Both the position numbers and the translations under genes were made by a program. The notes under the pieces were generated by a model. The model had not been told where the DNA came from. It saw nothing but the letters and a program-made list of their open reading frames with translations, and did no database searches. DNA of 64,000 nucleotides from Xanthomonas sp. GPE 39 (GTDB taxonomy: Bacteria > Pseudomonadota > Gammaproteobacteria > Xanthomonadales > Xanthomonadaceae), in the NCBI RefSeq assembly GCF_000963005.1, contig NZ_JZHZ01000007.1:1756848-1820847 (forward strand), read 5' to 3'. Of the stretch, positions 7,652 through 17,164 are shown piece after piece; position 1 is the first letter of the stretch; each line of letters starts with the position of its first letter.

Positions 7652-8458
7652 ATGTCTCTTGTACCGCCGTCCTCTAGCGTTCCCCTGTTGCCGTTGCGTG
7701 ATCGTGTGGTACTGATTAGTGGCGGCGCGCAAGGTATTGGCCGCGGTGTGGCGCATGCGGTGCTGGACGCCGGCGGCTATGTCGCAATCGGCGATCTCGA
7801 TATCGAAGCTGGGCGTGCCTGTCTGGCCGAACTGGATGCAGCAGACCGCGTGCTATTCCGACGCCTGGATGTGACCGCCGAGGCGAGCGTGCGCCGTTTC
7901 ATCGACACCGCGCTGGCGCGATTCGGACACATCGACGGCCTGGTCAACAATGCCGGTATCGCCGATCCATACACAGGACCGATTGAACACCTATCGTTGC
8001 GCGAGTGGCAACGGCGCCTGGGCACGAACCTGGGCGGCGCGTTCCTGTGCAGCAAACACGCGCTGCCCGCCCTGAAGGCCAGCCGCAGCGGCGCGGCGAT
8101 CGTCAATATCGCATCGACACGCGCCCATCAGTCCGAAGCGGACAGCGAGGCCTACGCCGCAGCCAAGGGGGGGCTGGTGGCATTCACCCATGCGCTGGCG
8201 ATCAGTGCTGGACCTGCGGTGCGGGTCAACTGCATCAGCCCAGGCTGGATCGCCACGGACGCATGGCGCAAGCCGAGCACGCGACGTAAACCAATCCTGT
8301 CGCGGCAGGATCACACCCAACACCCCGCTGGCCGCGTGGGCACGCCGCAGGACATCGGCGCACTGGCGGTGTATTTACTCTCGGAACAGGCAGGCTTCAT
8401 TACCGGTCAGGACATCGTGGTGGACGGTGGAATGACCCGGAAGATGCAGTACGCCTGA
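7652..8458 (+). CDS. SDR-family NAD(P)-dependent oxidoreductase
   Basis: This 268-residue classical short-chain dehydrogenase/reductase should oxidise or reduce an alcohol/carbonyl with NAD(P). The cofactor motif is SGGAQGIGRG (residues 23-32), the structural motif is NNAG (99-102), and the catalytic residues are Ser155, Tyr168 and Lys172 (YAAAK). The acidic residue after the second strand (GDLD) favours NAD over NADP. The C-terminus ITGQDIVVDGGMT is typical. The ATG at 7652 is chosen because the Rossmann fold starts shortly after it; the frame extends upstream without resemblance. The substrate is unknown and it stands alone. Confidence 0.85.
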   Translation: MSLVPPSSSVPLLPLRDRVVLISGGAQGIGRGVAHAVLDAGGYVAIGDLDIEAGRACLAELDAADRVLFRRLDVTAEASVRRFIDTALARFGHIDGLVNNAGIADPYTGPIEHLSLREWQRRLGTNLGGAFLCSKHALPALKASRSGAAIVNIASTRAHQSEADSEAYAAAKGGLVAFTHALAISAGPAVRVNCISPGWIATDAWRKPSTRRKPILSRQDHTQHPAGRVGTPQDIGALAVYLLSEQAGFITGQDIVVDGGMTRKMQYA

Positions 8459-8658
8459 GCGCAACAGGCTGGCACAGACATGCTTACGTCCAGGCCACGA
8501 CGGCGGTCAGATTTGACAGCGCGCTGGAGGCATCGCAGATAGCAACTGCTATCTCCAAACCCAGCTTCAACCGCAGCGCACATGCGAAAACGCGCGCGGA
8601 AAAATCAGCACCGGCGGCGACTGGATCTACAACGCACGCCTGATGCCGACGCAGGCAT

Positions 8659-9393
8659 CTACGGTACCAACGGCTGCAGTTGCGGATCCAGCGCCACGCG
8701 ATCATCAAAGACGAAGCAGCGGCCCTCGTACCCCTCGCCGCCCACTTCCTCGAAGTAACCGAGAATGCCGCCATCCAGTTGCAGCACGTTCTCCATGCCA
8801 TCGGCGCGCATCCACAAGGCCGCTTTCTCACAGCGAATCCCGCCCGTGCAGAAGCTGACCACGGTGGCGTCGGCCAGTGCCGTGCGATGCGCTGCCAACG
8901 CCTCGGGCAGTTCGGTGAACTTGACGATCGGCAAGGTCAGCGCGCCAGCGAAGGTGCCATGTTCAACTTCCTGCGCATTACGCGTGTCCAGCAAAACCAC
9001 GCGCCGACCGCTGTCGTCATGGCCCTGGCGCAGCCAACGCTGCAAGGTGAGCGGCGCTACCGCCGGCGCGCGCGTGCCGGCCAATGGCGAGGCGGCGTCG
9101 CGACGGAAACTGATAATTTCAGGTTTGACCTTGGCTTTCAGCCGTGCGAACGGTTGCTGCGCGCTGACGCTGGTCTTGACCCGCAGATCGACAAAGCGCG
9201 GATCTGCGCGCAACTGCGCGTAAAAGGCATCGATGGCCGCTGTCGCTCCGGCCAGGAATAGATTGATGCCCTCCCCCGCCACCAGGATGGTACCGCGCAA
9301 TCCGCCCTGTTCGGCCGATGTGTGCAATTGCGCGGCAAGCGCATCCGGATCGTCGACAACGACGAAGTGATAGGCAGCGGTATTGGCGATCAT
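8659..9393 (-). CDS. trhO: tRNA uridine(34) hydroxylase (rhodanese-like)
   Basis: TrhO hydroxylates U34 in the tRNA wobble position, the first step to 5-carboxymethoxyuridine or methoxyuridine. The 244-residue protein has an N-terminal acylphosphatase-like domain (GTILVAGEGINLFLAG, residues 34-49) and a rhodanese domain with the catalytic loop CTGGIRCEKA (Cys182). The C-terminal region found in the longer E. coli protein is missing, as is common in Xanthomonadaceae. It ends 30 bp before the small membrane protein gene on the same strand, so the two may be one transcript. Confidence 0.9.
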   Translation of the reverse strand: MIANTAAYHFVVVDDPDALAAQLHTSAEQGGLRGTILVAGEGINLFLAGATAAIDAFYAQLRADPRFVDLRVKTSVSAQQPFARLKAKVKPEIISFRRDAASPLAGTRAPAVAPLTLQRWLRQGHDDSGRRVVLLDTRNAQEVEHGTFAGALTLPIVKFTELPEALAAHRTALADATVVSFCTGGIRCEKAALWMRADGMENVLQLDGGILGYFEEVGGEGYEGRCFVFDDRVALDPQLQPLVP

Positions 9394-9422
9394 CTGCGTA
9401 TTTTAGCCTCGCAACTGCAGCT

Positions 9423-9788
9423 CTAGCCGCGCAGTAGCACGAATGGCAACAGCACCAGCGAGGCGACCAGCAGCATGCCGAGCAAGGTGCCCAACACGAA
9501 CAGTGGACGCCGTCGCAACAAACTGGCGAAGGTCTCGGCGCTGCCATCACGCAACGCCGCCGCGCGCTCGGCACGGGCACGCGCCCCACGCTGTGTCTGG
9601 TAATCGGCCAATAGCGCCTTGGCACGCGCTTGGTCGGCATCCTCGCGCAGCCAGATGCCGCCAGCGGAGATGCCAAACGTGCCGGCTCGGGTTTGGTAGT
9701 AATCGATGCACGCAGCATCGAGTAGCGCGCACACCTCGGTGTGTTCGTCCTCTGGCACGTCGCGCAGGTTGAGCAATAGTTTGGCCAT
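9423..9788 (-). CDS. DUF6164-like membrane-anchored protein
   Basis: This 121-residue protein begins MAKLLLNLRDVPEDEHTEVC. The soluble part (about residues 1-90) looks like a small ferredoxin-fold domain (DAACIDYYQTRAGTFGISAG), and one membrane helix lies at the end (LFVLGTLLGMLLVASLVLLP). The pattern matches DUF6164 proteins, whose role is unknown. It lies directly upstream of trhO and is divergent from the FKBP gene, with only about 60 bp between their starts. Confidence 0.7.
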   Translation of the reverse strand: MAKLLLNLRDVPEDEHTEVCALLDAACIDYYQTRAGTFGISAGGIWLREDADQARAKALLADYQTQRGARARAERAAALRDGSAETFASLLRRRPLFVLGTLLGMLLVASLVLLPFVLLRG

Positions 9789-9845
9789 GCGCCGATGATA
9801 GCCGCTGCGGCGATGCGCTACCCTTGCACGCCCTGTCCGCCGTGG

Positions 9846-10298
9846 ATGTTGCTCATGCGCCGTGTCCTGCTGTTGTTGAGTCTGTCGTTGCCAGCCTGGC
9901 TGTCGGGCGGCTGCACCCCGCCAGGCCCGCCGCCAGGAGGCCGGATCGCCAGCTTCCAGGCACTCGACGAGCGCGTCGGCAACGGTGCGCAGGCGCACTC
10001 TGGCAATCGAGTGACCGTGCATTACACCGGCTGGCTGTACGACGAACACGCCAAGGACAAGCAAGGCATGAAATTCGACGCCTCCGCCGACCATGGTCAA
10101 CCCTTTTCCTTCCTGCTCGGCGCCGGTCAGGTGATCCGTGGCTGGGACGAGGGTGTGACGGGGATGCGCGTGGGCGGTAAGCGCCGATTGCTGCTGCCAC
10201 CGGAGTACGGCTACGGCGACAACGGCGCAGGCGGCGTGATCCCGCCTGGCGCCTCGCTGGTGTTCGACGTCGAACTGCTCGACATCACGCCGCATTGA
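9846..10298 (+). CDS. FKBP-type peptidyl-prolyl isomerase, exported
   Basis: The protein catalyses cis-trans isomerisation of proline peptide bonds in the cell envelope. The N-terminus is a signal sequence (RRVLLLLSLSLPAWLSGGC); the Cys suggests a lipoprotein, although the residue at -3 is Ser instead of the usual Leu. The FKBP domain covers about residues 40-150 with VTVHYTGWLYD, FSFLLGAGQVIRGWDEG and IPPGASLVFDVELL, all hallmarks. Starts at 9846 or 9855 are both possible because neither has a strong ribosome binding site. The next gene starts 13 bp after the stop, so the two are likely co-transcribed. Confidence 0.85.
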   Translation: MLLMRRVLLLLSLSLPAWLSGGCTPPGPPPGGRIASFQALDERVGNGAQAHSGNRVTVHYTGWLYDEHAKDKQGMKFDASADHGQPFSFLLGAGQVIRGWDEGVTGMRVGGKRRLLLPPEYGYGDNGAGGVIPPGASLVFDVELLDITPH

Positions 10299-10311
10299 GC
10301 CGGTTGCCGCG

Positions 10312-11571
10312 ATGTCCGTCAGCAAGCCCGGCGCCCGCGTGCACGGTCGTATCGCCATCGTCGGCGGCGGCCCAGCAGGGCTGATCGCCGCCGAAACCGC
10401 GCGCGCGGCCGGCGCCGAGGTTGATCTGTACGAAGCCAAGGGCTCGGTCGGGCGCAAGTTCCTGATCGCTGGCAAGGGCGGACTCAACCTCACCCACTCT
10501 GATCCATTTACCGACTTCGTCTCGCGTTACCGCGAACGTGCCACCACCGTCGGCGACTGGCTGGCCGATTTCGATGCGCAGGCGCTGCGTGCCTGGGCGC
10601 AAGCGCAAGGCGTGGAAACCTATGTCGGCAGCTCCGGGCGGGTGTTCCCCCTAGACCGCAAAGCGGCACCGCTGCTGCGCGGATGGGTGCGCCGACTGAA
10701 GGACGCAGGGGTCCGCTTCCACGTCCAACACCACTGGCATGGTTGGAACGCCGATGGCGCGCTGCGCTTTTCCAGCGCCGACGGCGAATGCCTGGTCCAA
10801 GCCAACGCCTGCGTGCTGGCGTTGGGCGGCGGCAGTTGGCCGCAGCTCGGTTCCGATGGCGCCTGGCAGGACACACTTCGCGCGCACGGTGTGGCCCTGG
10901 CACCGCTGCAGCCGGCCAACTGTGGCTTCGATGTGGCCTGGAGTGCGCATTTCCGCGAACGTCATGCCGGTGCGCCGCTGAAGCCGGTGATCGTGCACTG
11001 GCACGACACCGATCGCCGTGCGCAATCGCTACAAGGCGAATGTGTGGTCAGCGACGGCGGGATCGAAGGCAGCCTGATCTACGCGCTGTCGGCGCAACTG
11101 CGTGAGACGATCAGCACCCACGGGCCGACCACATTGTGGCTGGATCTGGTGCCAGGGCGCACACTGCAACGTCTACAGGACGAACTGTGCAAGCCGCGCG
11201 GTGGGCGCAGCTTCGGCGAACACCTGCGCCGGCAGGCAGGAATCGATGGGGTCAAAGCCGCTCTACTGTTCGAAGTGCTGGGCAAGCAGGCCGGCCAGGA
11301 TCTGGCCCAGGCCGCTGCCACACTCAAGCGCCTGCCGCTGACCCTGTTACGACCGCGCCCCCTGGCCGAGGCGATCAGCAGCGCCGGCGGCGTGCGCCTG
11401 GAAGCGCTGGACCCACACCTGATGCTGCACGCCCGGCCAGGCACCTTCTGCGCGGGCGAAATGCTCGACTGGGAAGCGCCGACCGGGGGCTACCTGCTAA
11501 CCGCCTGCTTCGCCAGCGGGGTGCGCGCCGGTCGCGGCGCGGTTGCCTGGCTACAACGCGCCACTGGCTGA
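10312..11571 (+). CDS. HI0933-like NAD(P)/FAD-dependent oxidoreductase
   Basis: This 419-residue flavoprotein is of the HI0933/BaiN type (TIGR03862-like subgroup). The FAD-binding motif is IAIVGGGPAGLIAAETA (residues 14-30), and GSVGRKFLIAGKGGLNLTHS matches the family's conserved second motif. The C-terminal GTFCAGEMLDWEAPTGGY and LTACFASG segments close the FAD site. The physiological substrate is unknown for this subgroup. It probably forms an operon with the FKBP gene and is convergent with the GGDEF gene 40 bp away. Confidence 0.85.
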   Translation: MSVSKPGARVHGRIAIVGGGPAGLIAAETARAAGAEVDLYEAKGSVGRKFLIAGKGGLNLTHSDPFTDFVSRYRERATTVGDWLADFDAQALRAWAQAQGVETYVGSSGRVFPLDRKAAPLLRGWVRRLKDAGVRFHVQHHWHGWNADGALRFSSADGECLVQANACVLALGGGSWPQLGSDGAWQDTLRAHGVALAPLQPANCGFDVAWSAHFRERHAGAPLKPVIVHWHDTDRRAQSLQGECVVSDGGIEGSLIYALSAQLRETISTHGPTTLWLDLVPGRTLQRLQDELCKPRGGRSFGEHLRRQAGIDGVKAALLFEVLGKQAGQDLAQAAATLKRLPLTLLRPRPLAEAISSAGGVRLEALDPHLMLHARPGTFCAGEMLDWEAPTGGYLLTACFASGVRAGRGAVAWLQRATG

Positions 11572-11611
11572 ACACGGCAACGCCCGGGAAATGGGCGCGC
11601 CAGTACCGCGC

Positions 11612-13807
11612 TCAGAGCGTCGCGATCTGCACGCGACGGTTCGGGTCGCGCTTGGCCGCATACATTGCCTCGTCCGCGCGCTGCGTGAGCAATGTCGGGT
11701 CAAAGCTGGGGCCAGTCTGCACGGCAATGCCGATGCTCGGCTGCAAAGGCAGCCGCTGGCCCTCGACCAGACAGCCCTCGGCGGCGACAGCCAGGACCCG
11801 CTCCGCCGCCGCGATCGCTTCGTGCTGCGGATCCTCGAGAATGTCGAACAAGACCACGAATTCGTCACCGCCCAGCCGCGCGATGAAGTCTTTCTCGCGT
11901 AGGCACGTCTTGAGCAGGCGGGCGAAATGCACCAGCACCGCGTCACCGACATGGTGGCCGTAACGATCATTGATGCCCTTGAAATCGTTCATATCCAGGA
12001 ACATCAACGCAGCGTGGGCATCGCTGCGACGCCCAGACTGATTGAGCATTTGACGCAGAGCCTGATTCCAGGCCATGCGGTTGGGCAGCCCGGTCAGCTC
12101 GTCGTGCAGCGCACGCGCTTCCATCATTCGCGCAGACCGGGTCTGCCCGGTGATGTCGCTGACCATCATGTGGAAACCGGCACGTTGCGGCGCCAAGGCA
12201 TCGTCCGGCACTAAGCTGAAATGCATGATCCGCGCCTCGCCGGCCGCATCGTTGAGCTCGGCGTCGAACTGCGCCGGCTGCCCATCCAGCGCCGGCAACA
12301 TGTGCGGGGCAAGCAGTTCGAACTGCACCGTATCCAGCACCTCGCGCAGATGACGGCCGACGATCTGTGTCGGCAGCAGCGCGAACCAATCGGCATAGGG
12401 CTTGTTGACGAACTGAAAGCGCAGGTCACGGTCGACGTAGGCGATCAGTGCCGGCGCATTATCGGCAATTGTGCGTAACTGCGATTCGCTGTGGCGCAGA
12501 CGCTGCTCGGCCAATTGCCGCTCGGTGACATCCTGAATTTGCGAGACGAAATGCACCGGACGTTGGTGTTCGTCGCGCACCAGAGATACCGCAAGATGCC
12601 CCCACAAGGTGCGGCCATCACGACACAGGTAGCGCTTGTCCAAGTGGTAATCGTTACGCTCGCCGGCAACCAACTCCTCCAGCAACATCCCGTCCCTGGT
12701 AATGTCCTCCGGGTGCGTAATGTGCTTGAAATCCATATCCAGCATCTGCTCGCGAGTGTAACCGAGCATCGCGCACAAGGCGTCGTTGACCTCTAGCCAG
12801 CGTCCTTCCAACGACACCAGCGCCATGCCATGAGCTGCTGCCGAAAACGCACCGGAGAAGCGTTGCCCAGCAAGCAGCGCCGCACGCGTGGCCTCACGTT
12901 CAGCGGTGATATCGCGCATCACGCACACCGCGCCGAGAAGGTGCCCATCGGGTGCATACAGACGCTCTGCATTGCACAGCACGCTCCGCTTCTGCTGCCC
13001 CTTGGCTGCGATCACAATCTCCACGTCGCGTATCGATTCGCCACGCCAGGCGCGCACCAGCGGCACCTGTTCCATTTCGAGCAGGCGTTCGCCATCGGCG
13101 TCGAACAGGTTGAAGTACTCCGGCCATTGCGCCGGCGGTAGCGCGCGAGGGTCGGCGCTATGCCATTGCCGCGCAACGTGGTTGAACTGGCCCAGAGTGC
13201 CGTCGGCGGTGCACGACACCACCGCATCGGGCATGGTCTCCAGCAGCAACGACAGGGTCTGCGCCTGGGTCTGGGCGATACGGCCATCACGGCGTGTCTC
13301 CAGTTGTGCAGTGACCTGCTTGGCTAAGCGTTGCAGTCCTTCGCGCTGACGCTCACTCAACTGCCGCGGCTTGGTGTCGATCACGCACAAGGTGCCGTAG
13401 ATGTAGCCGCCACTTCCCAGCAAAGGCATGCCGGCATAGAAACGGATGTGCGGTGAACCCAACACCAGCGCATTGTCGGCAAAGCGCGGGTCCAACAGCG
13501 CATCGGGGACCTCCATCAATTGCGGCGACGACAGCGCGTAGGCGCAGAACGCCAGCTCGCGCGGAGTCTCGATCACGTCAAGCCCACAGCTCGCCTTGAA
13601 CCATTGGCGCCGCTCGTCGATCAGCGACACAATCGCAATCGGGACCTCGCACAGTTGACTGGCAAGCCAGATCAGATCGTTGAAAACCGACTCAGGCGGC
13701 GTATCCAACATCTCCAGTTCGGCCAACGCACGCAATCGTTGCGGCTCCACCTCGGGCAATGGTACGGGCATGAAAGAAGGAGGTTGGGTCTGGCTCATGC
13801 CGGGCAT
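11612..13807 (-). CDS. GAF/PAS-domain diguanylate cyclase
   Basis: This 731-residue cytoplasmic protein makes cyclic di-GMP. The order is a GAF domain (about residues 30-175; LCEVPIAIVSLIDERRQWFK), three PAS domains (about 190-310, 315-435 and 440-560; the second has MLGYTREQMLDMDFKHITHP), then a GGDEF domain (about 565-731). The active-site RLGGDEFVVL is intact (GGDEF at 646-650) and the inhibitory RxxD site (REKD) lies five residues before it, so product inhibition is likely. No membrane segment is seen, so it senses an intracellular signal. ATGs at 13807 and 13798 are both possible; neither has a clear ribosome binding site. Confidence 0.9.
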   Translation of the reverse strand: MPGMSQTQPPSFMPVPLPEVEPQRLRALAELEMLDTPPESVFNDLIWLASQLCEVPIAIVSLIDERRQWFKASCGLDVIETPRELAFCAYALSSPQLMEVPDALLDPRFADNALVLGSPHIRFYAGMPLLGSGGYIYGTLCVIDTKPRQLSERQREGLQRLAKQVTAQLETRRDGRIAQTQAQTLSLLLETMPDAVVSCTADGTLGQFNHVARQWHSADPRALPPAQWPEYFNLFDADGERLLEMEQVPLVRAWRGESIRDVEIVIAAKGQQKRSVLCNAERLYAPDGHLLGAVCVMRDITAEREATRAALLAGQRFSGAFSAAAHGMALVSLEGRWLEVNDALCAMLGYTREQMLDMDFKHITHPEDITRDGMLLEELVAGERNDYHLDKRYLCRDGRTLWGHLAVSLVRDEHQRPVHFVSQIQDVTERQLAEQRLRHSESQLRTIADNAPALIAYVDRDLRFQFVNKPYADWFALLPTQIVGRHLREVLDTVQFELLAPHMLPALDGQPAQFDAELNDAAGEARIMHFSLVPDDALAPQRAGFHMMVSDITGQTRSARMMEARALHDELTGLPNRMAWNQALRQMLNQSGRRSDAHAALMFLDMNDFKGINDRYGHHVGDAVLVHFARLLKTCLREKDFIARLGGDEFVVLFDILEDPQHEAIAAAERVLAVAAEGCLVEGQRLPLQPSIGIAVQTGPSFDPTLLTQRADEAMYAAKRDPNRRVQIATL

Positions 13808-13988
13808 GCAGTTCAAATATAACGATCACAATAGCCGGCCAAGGCGTCAAGGGAGAATGAGCCTGAAGGGGCGGTGGAGCGGACCAGACCCGATGCTGGC
13901 GACGGTCATGCCCCTGCCGCCGTCATCGGCGCACTCTGGCATCTCTTATCATCGGCCAGGACTGGCCCGGACTGAAGGCTTTCGGCAT

Positions 13989-15611
13989 TCAGCGTGCTTT
14001 GCTGGCGGATTGGCGACGAATCCGTGCCGGCGGCTGAAACGAATCGCTGCGCGCATCGGTCCAGTAATCCCGGAACACAGCATGGTCGGGGAGCGTCCGC
14101 AACAGTTCGCCCGGCTCAAGATAAGAATAGAGCGACGCCAGCGAGCGGATCTCCACATGCGAAATCCGACGCATAATGTGTTCAGGCGCAAGCTGTGCTG
14201 GGTGTTGCAAGCCAGCGGCACTGAGCAACTCGGCCAATGCCTTGAGCGTATTGGCGTGATAGTGCGCGACCCGGTTGGCCTTGTCGGTCGGATCCAGGTG
14301 CTGCCAGCGGCGGCGGTCCTGGGTGGCGATGCCGGTCGGGCAACGGTCGTTATGGCAGCTCAAAGACTGAATGCAGCCCAACGCGAACATGAAGCCGCGC
14401 GCGGCATTGCACCAGTCCGCCCCCAGCGCCAGGGTCCGCGCGATGTCGAAGGCACTGGTGATCTTGCCAGCCGCGCCAAGCTTGACCCGCTCACGGATGT
14501 CCAGTCCGACCAGGGTGTTGTGCACCAACAGCAGGGCCTCCTGCATCGGCACGCCGACATGGTCGATGAACTCCGCTGGCGCCGCGCCGGTGCCGCCCTC
14601 GGCCCCATCGACGACGATGAAGTCCGGGTACATCCGGCTCTCCTGCATCGCCTTGGCGATGGCGAACCACTCCCAGGGATGACCGATGGCCAATTTGAAC
14701 CCCGTCGGCTTGCCGCCAGACAGCGTGCGCAGCCTGGCGACGAACTGCAGCAGCTCCAACGGCGTGGAGAATGCCGTATGTCGGGACGGCGAGACGCAAT
14801 CCTGACCCAGCGCCACTCCACGCGTGGCCGCGATCTCGACGCTGACCTTGGCCGCCGGCAGTACACCGCCATGACCAGGTTTGGCCCCCTGCGAGAGCTT
14901 GATCTCGATCATCTTGACCTGCGCCAAGGTGGCGCTGGCGACGAACCGCGACTCGTCGAAGTGCCCGTTTGCATCGCGGCAACCGAAATAACCCGAGCCG
15001 ATTTCCCATACCAAGTCGCCACCACCTTCACGGTGATAGGGCGAAATCGAGCCTTCCCCGGTATCGTGATAGAAGCCGCCCTGGCGCGCGCCGCGGTTGA
15101 GTGCGCGGATGGCGTTGGCCGACAGCGCACCGAAACTCATCGCCGAAATATTGAATACGCTGGCCGAGTATGGCTGCGCGCAATCGGCACCCACGGTGAG
15201 GCGGAAGTCATGATCGGCAATCTCGGCGGTGGCCAATGAGTGGTTGATCCACTCGTAATCGGCTGCATAAGCACTACGCTGAGTGCCGAACGGCACAACA
15301 TCCATGACGTTCTTGGCACGCTCGTAGACCAAGGCACGCTGTTGACGCGAGAACGGTGCCTCTTCGATATCGCTCTGCATGAAGTATTGACGCACCTCCG
15401 GACCAACCGATTCCAAGCCATAGCGGAAATGCGCCAGGATCGGGTAGTTACGCCGCAACGTACTGCGCGTCTGCAATAAATCCACCGTGCCAAGTACGGA
15501 AAGCACAGTGAATGCGACCACGCCCAGACCCCACAGCGGCCAGATCGTGCACAGCGCGATAGACAACGCCAGCAACAGACAACTGGCGATATAAGCTAGG
15601 TAACGACGCAT
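13989..15611 (-). CDS. FMN-binding glutamate synthase-family protein
   Basis: This 540-residue protein has a membrane-spanning N-terminus (RRYLAYIASCLLLALSIALC) and then the FMN/Fe-S domain of the glutamate synthase large subunit. Visible are MSFGALSANAIRALNRGA, EIKLSQGAKPGHGGVLPAAK, DGAEGGTGAAPAEFIDHVG and the Fe-S region CIQSLSCHNDRCPTGIATQD. It lacks the glutamine amidotransferase domain, so it is a stand-alone GltB2-like protein with an unknown reaction. The ATG at 15611 has AAGGAA close upstream and begins the membrane helix; the frame runs further upstream without resemblance. Confidence 0.85.
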   Translation of the reverse strand: MRRYLAYIASCLLLALSIALCTIWPLWGLGVVAFTVLSVLGTVDLLQTRSTLRRNYPILAHFRYGLESVGPEVRQYFMQSDIEEAPFSRQQRALVYERAKNVMDVVPFGTQRSAYAADYEWINHSLATAEIADHDFRLTVGADCAQPYSASVFNISAMSFGALSANAIRALNRGARQGGFYHDTGEGSISPYHREGGGDLVWEIGSGYFGCRDANGHFDESRFVASATLAQVKMIEIKLSQGAKPGHGGVLPAAKVSVEIAATRGVALGQDCVSPSRHTAFSTPLELLQFVARLRTLSGGKPTGFKLAIGHPWEWFAIAKAMQESRMYPDFIVVDGAEGGTGAAPAEFIDHVGVPMQEALLLVHNTLVGLDIRERVKLGAAGKITSAFDIARTLALGADWCNAARGFMFALGCIQSLSCHNDRCPTGIATQDRRRWQHLDPTDKANRVAHYHANTLKALAELLSAAGLQHPAQLAPEHIMRRISHVEIRSLASLYSYLEPGELLRTLPDHAVFRDYWTDARSDSFQPPARIRRQSASKAR

Positions 15612-15741
15612 GACGTTCCTTGCGGGAGTCGAAAGCCAGCGGCGAGTGTAGGCCCTGACGGTGGGCAATGACGTCGGAACGTGACTACCCCGCTCCACCC
15701 GCGTACCGCGTCAACAAACCACCTGCACAAGGACGACGCGG

Positions 15742-17028
15742 CTACAAACGGTCGTCCACCGCCTCGCGCGGCCATACCGACTTGACGTCGTAGACCACCA
15801 GATCCGAGTTACCCAGCGCACGAATCTGCGCGGCAGCGAAGCGACGATAAGCGTCGTGCGCCACCGCCAGCACCACGGCATCGTAACGACCCGGGACCGG
15901 CTCGGGCAGCAGGTCGACGCCATGCGCACGCGCGGCCTGCGGATCGGCCCACGGATCGCAAGCGTCCACGCGGGCCCCGGTGGCAGCCAGCGCCTGGACC
16001 AACTCCAGCGCTCGACTGTTGCGCAAGTCCGGGCAGTTTTCTTTGAAGGTAACGCCGAGCACCAGGACATGGGCCGCCACCATCGGCACACCCTTGCCGG
16101 CCAGCAACGCCTGCACCCGCGCGGCGACATGCGCACCGACCCGGTTATTGACCTTGCGCGCAGTATGAATCAGATCCGGGTGATAACCGACGCTTTCGGA
16201 CTTGTGCAGCAAGTAATACGGGTCCACACCAATGCAATGACCACCGACCAGACCGGGCCGGAACGGCAGGAAGTTCCACTTGGTCCCCGCAGCCTCCAGC
16301 ACATCCTGCGTATCAATCTCCAGCCGATCGAAGATCAACGCCAATTCGTTGACCAGCGCGATATTGACGTCGCGCTGGATATTTTCCACCACCTTGGCCG
16401 CCTCGGCCACGCGGATCGAAGGCGCACGCCAAGTGCCTGCCGTGATGATCTGCGCATACAGTGCATCGACCGCAGCGGCGGCGGCGGCATTGGAGCCGGA
16501 GGTGATCTTGCGGATATCGGTGAGGCGCCGCTGACGATCACCGGGACTGACCCGCTCCGGGCTGTAGCCGCAGTGAAAATCGACGTTGCAGCGCAAGCCC
16601 GAGCCCTGCTCCAGCAGCGGCACACACACTTCCTCGGTCGTGCCCGGGTACACCGTTGACTCGTAGATCACCAGATCGCCGTGCTTGAGTACGCCGGCCA
16701 ACAATTGGCTGGCCTGGCGCAGCGGCTGCAAGTCCGGCTGCTCATGTGCATCGATCGGGGTCGGCACGGTGACGATGTAGACCGTGCGGTCGCGCAACGC
16801 GGCCACATCATCGCTGTAGTGCAACTGTACGCCAGCGCGCAACTCCTCGGCCTGCATCTCCAGGGTCTGATCGTACCCAGCACGCAGTTGTGCCACGCGT
16901 CGTGCATCGATGTCGTAGCCAAGGGTGTCGTAGCGCGCACCGAACGCCACCGCCAGCGGCAGGCCGACATATCCGAGGCCGATGACGGCAATGCGCGGGG
17001 ACGGATCGAACAGAGTTTCGACAGGCAT
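15742..17028 (-). CDS. Nucleotide-sugar dehydrogenase, TviB/WbpA type
   Basis: This 428-residue enzyme oxidises a UDP-N-acetylhexosamine to the uronic acid with NAD for surface-polysaccharide synthesis. The NAD motif IAVIGLGYVGLPLA is at residues 13-26, and the catalytic Cys265 sits in GGHCIGVDPYYL. The third domain contains VLVLGVTFKENCPDLRNS. The length matches TviB/VipA. The ATG at 17028 has AAGGA five bases upstream. Its usual partner (a TviC-like epimerase) is not next to it; upstream is a low-GC defence-like island. Confidence 0.85.
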   Translation of the reverse strand: MPVETLFDPSPRIAVIGLGYVGLPLAVAFGARYDTLGYDIDARRVAQLRAGYDQTLEMQAEELRAGVQLHYSDDVAALRDRTVYIVTVPTPIDAHEQPDLQPLRQASQLLAGVLKHGDLVIYESTVYPGTTEEVCVPLLEQGSGLRCNVDFHCGYSPERVSPGDRQRRLTDIRKITSGSNAAAAAAVDALYAQIITAGTWRAPSIRVAEAAKVVENIQRDVNIALVNELALIFDRLEIDTQDVLEAAGTKWNFLPFRPGLVGGHCIGVDPYYLLHKSESVGYHPDLIHTARKVNNRVGAHVAARVQALLAGKGVPMVAAHVLVLGVTFKENCPDLRNSRALELVQALAATGARVDACDPWADPQAARAHGVDLLPEPVPGRYDAVVLAVAHDAYRRFAAAQIRALGNSDLVVYDVKSVWPREAVDDRL

Positions 17029-17164
17029 GCCGTTCCTTTGCTGGGCATCTGCGGCAGCGTGCCGCTGGCGCGGGTGGCGAGGGGTGCGAGCTTCCGCAGT
17101 CCGCAGAAGATGTCCATGGTAAGCCCGACCGTGGCGCGTACCAAGCCATGGGCCATAGCGACGG

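Noticed and set aside
13680-15239. 519-codon plus-strand frame
   Set aside because: It lies opposite the GltS-like gene and the start of the GGDEF gene, both with strong motifs; it is a shadow frame.
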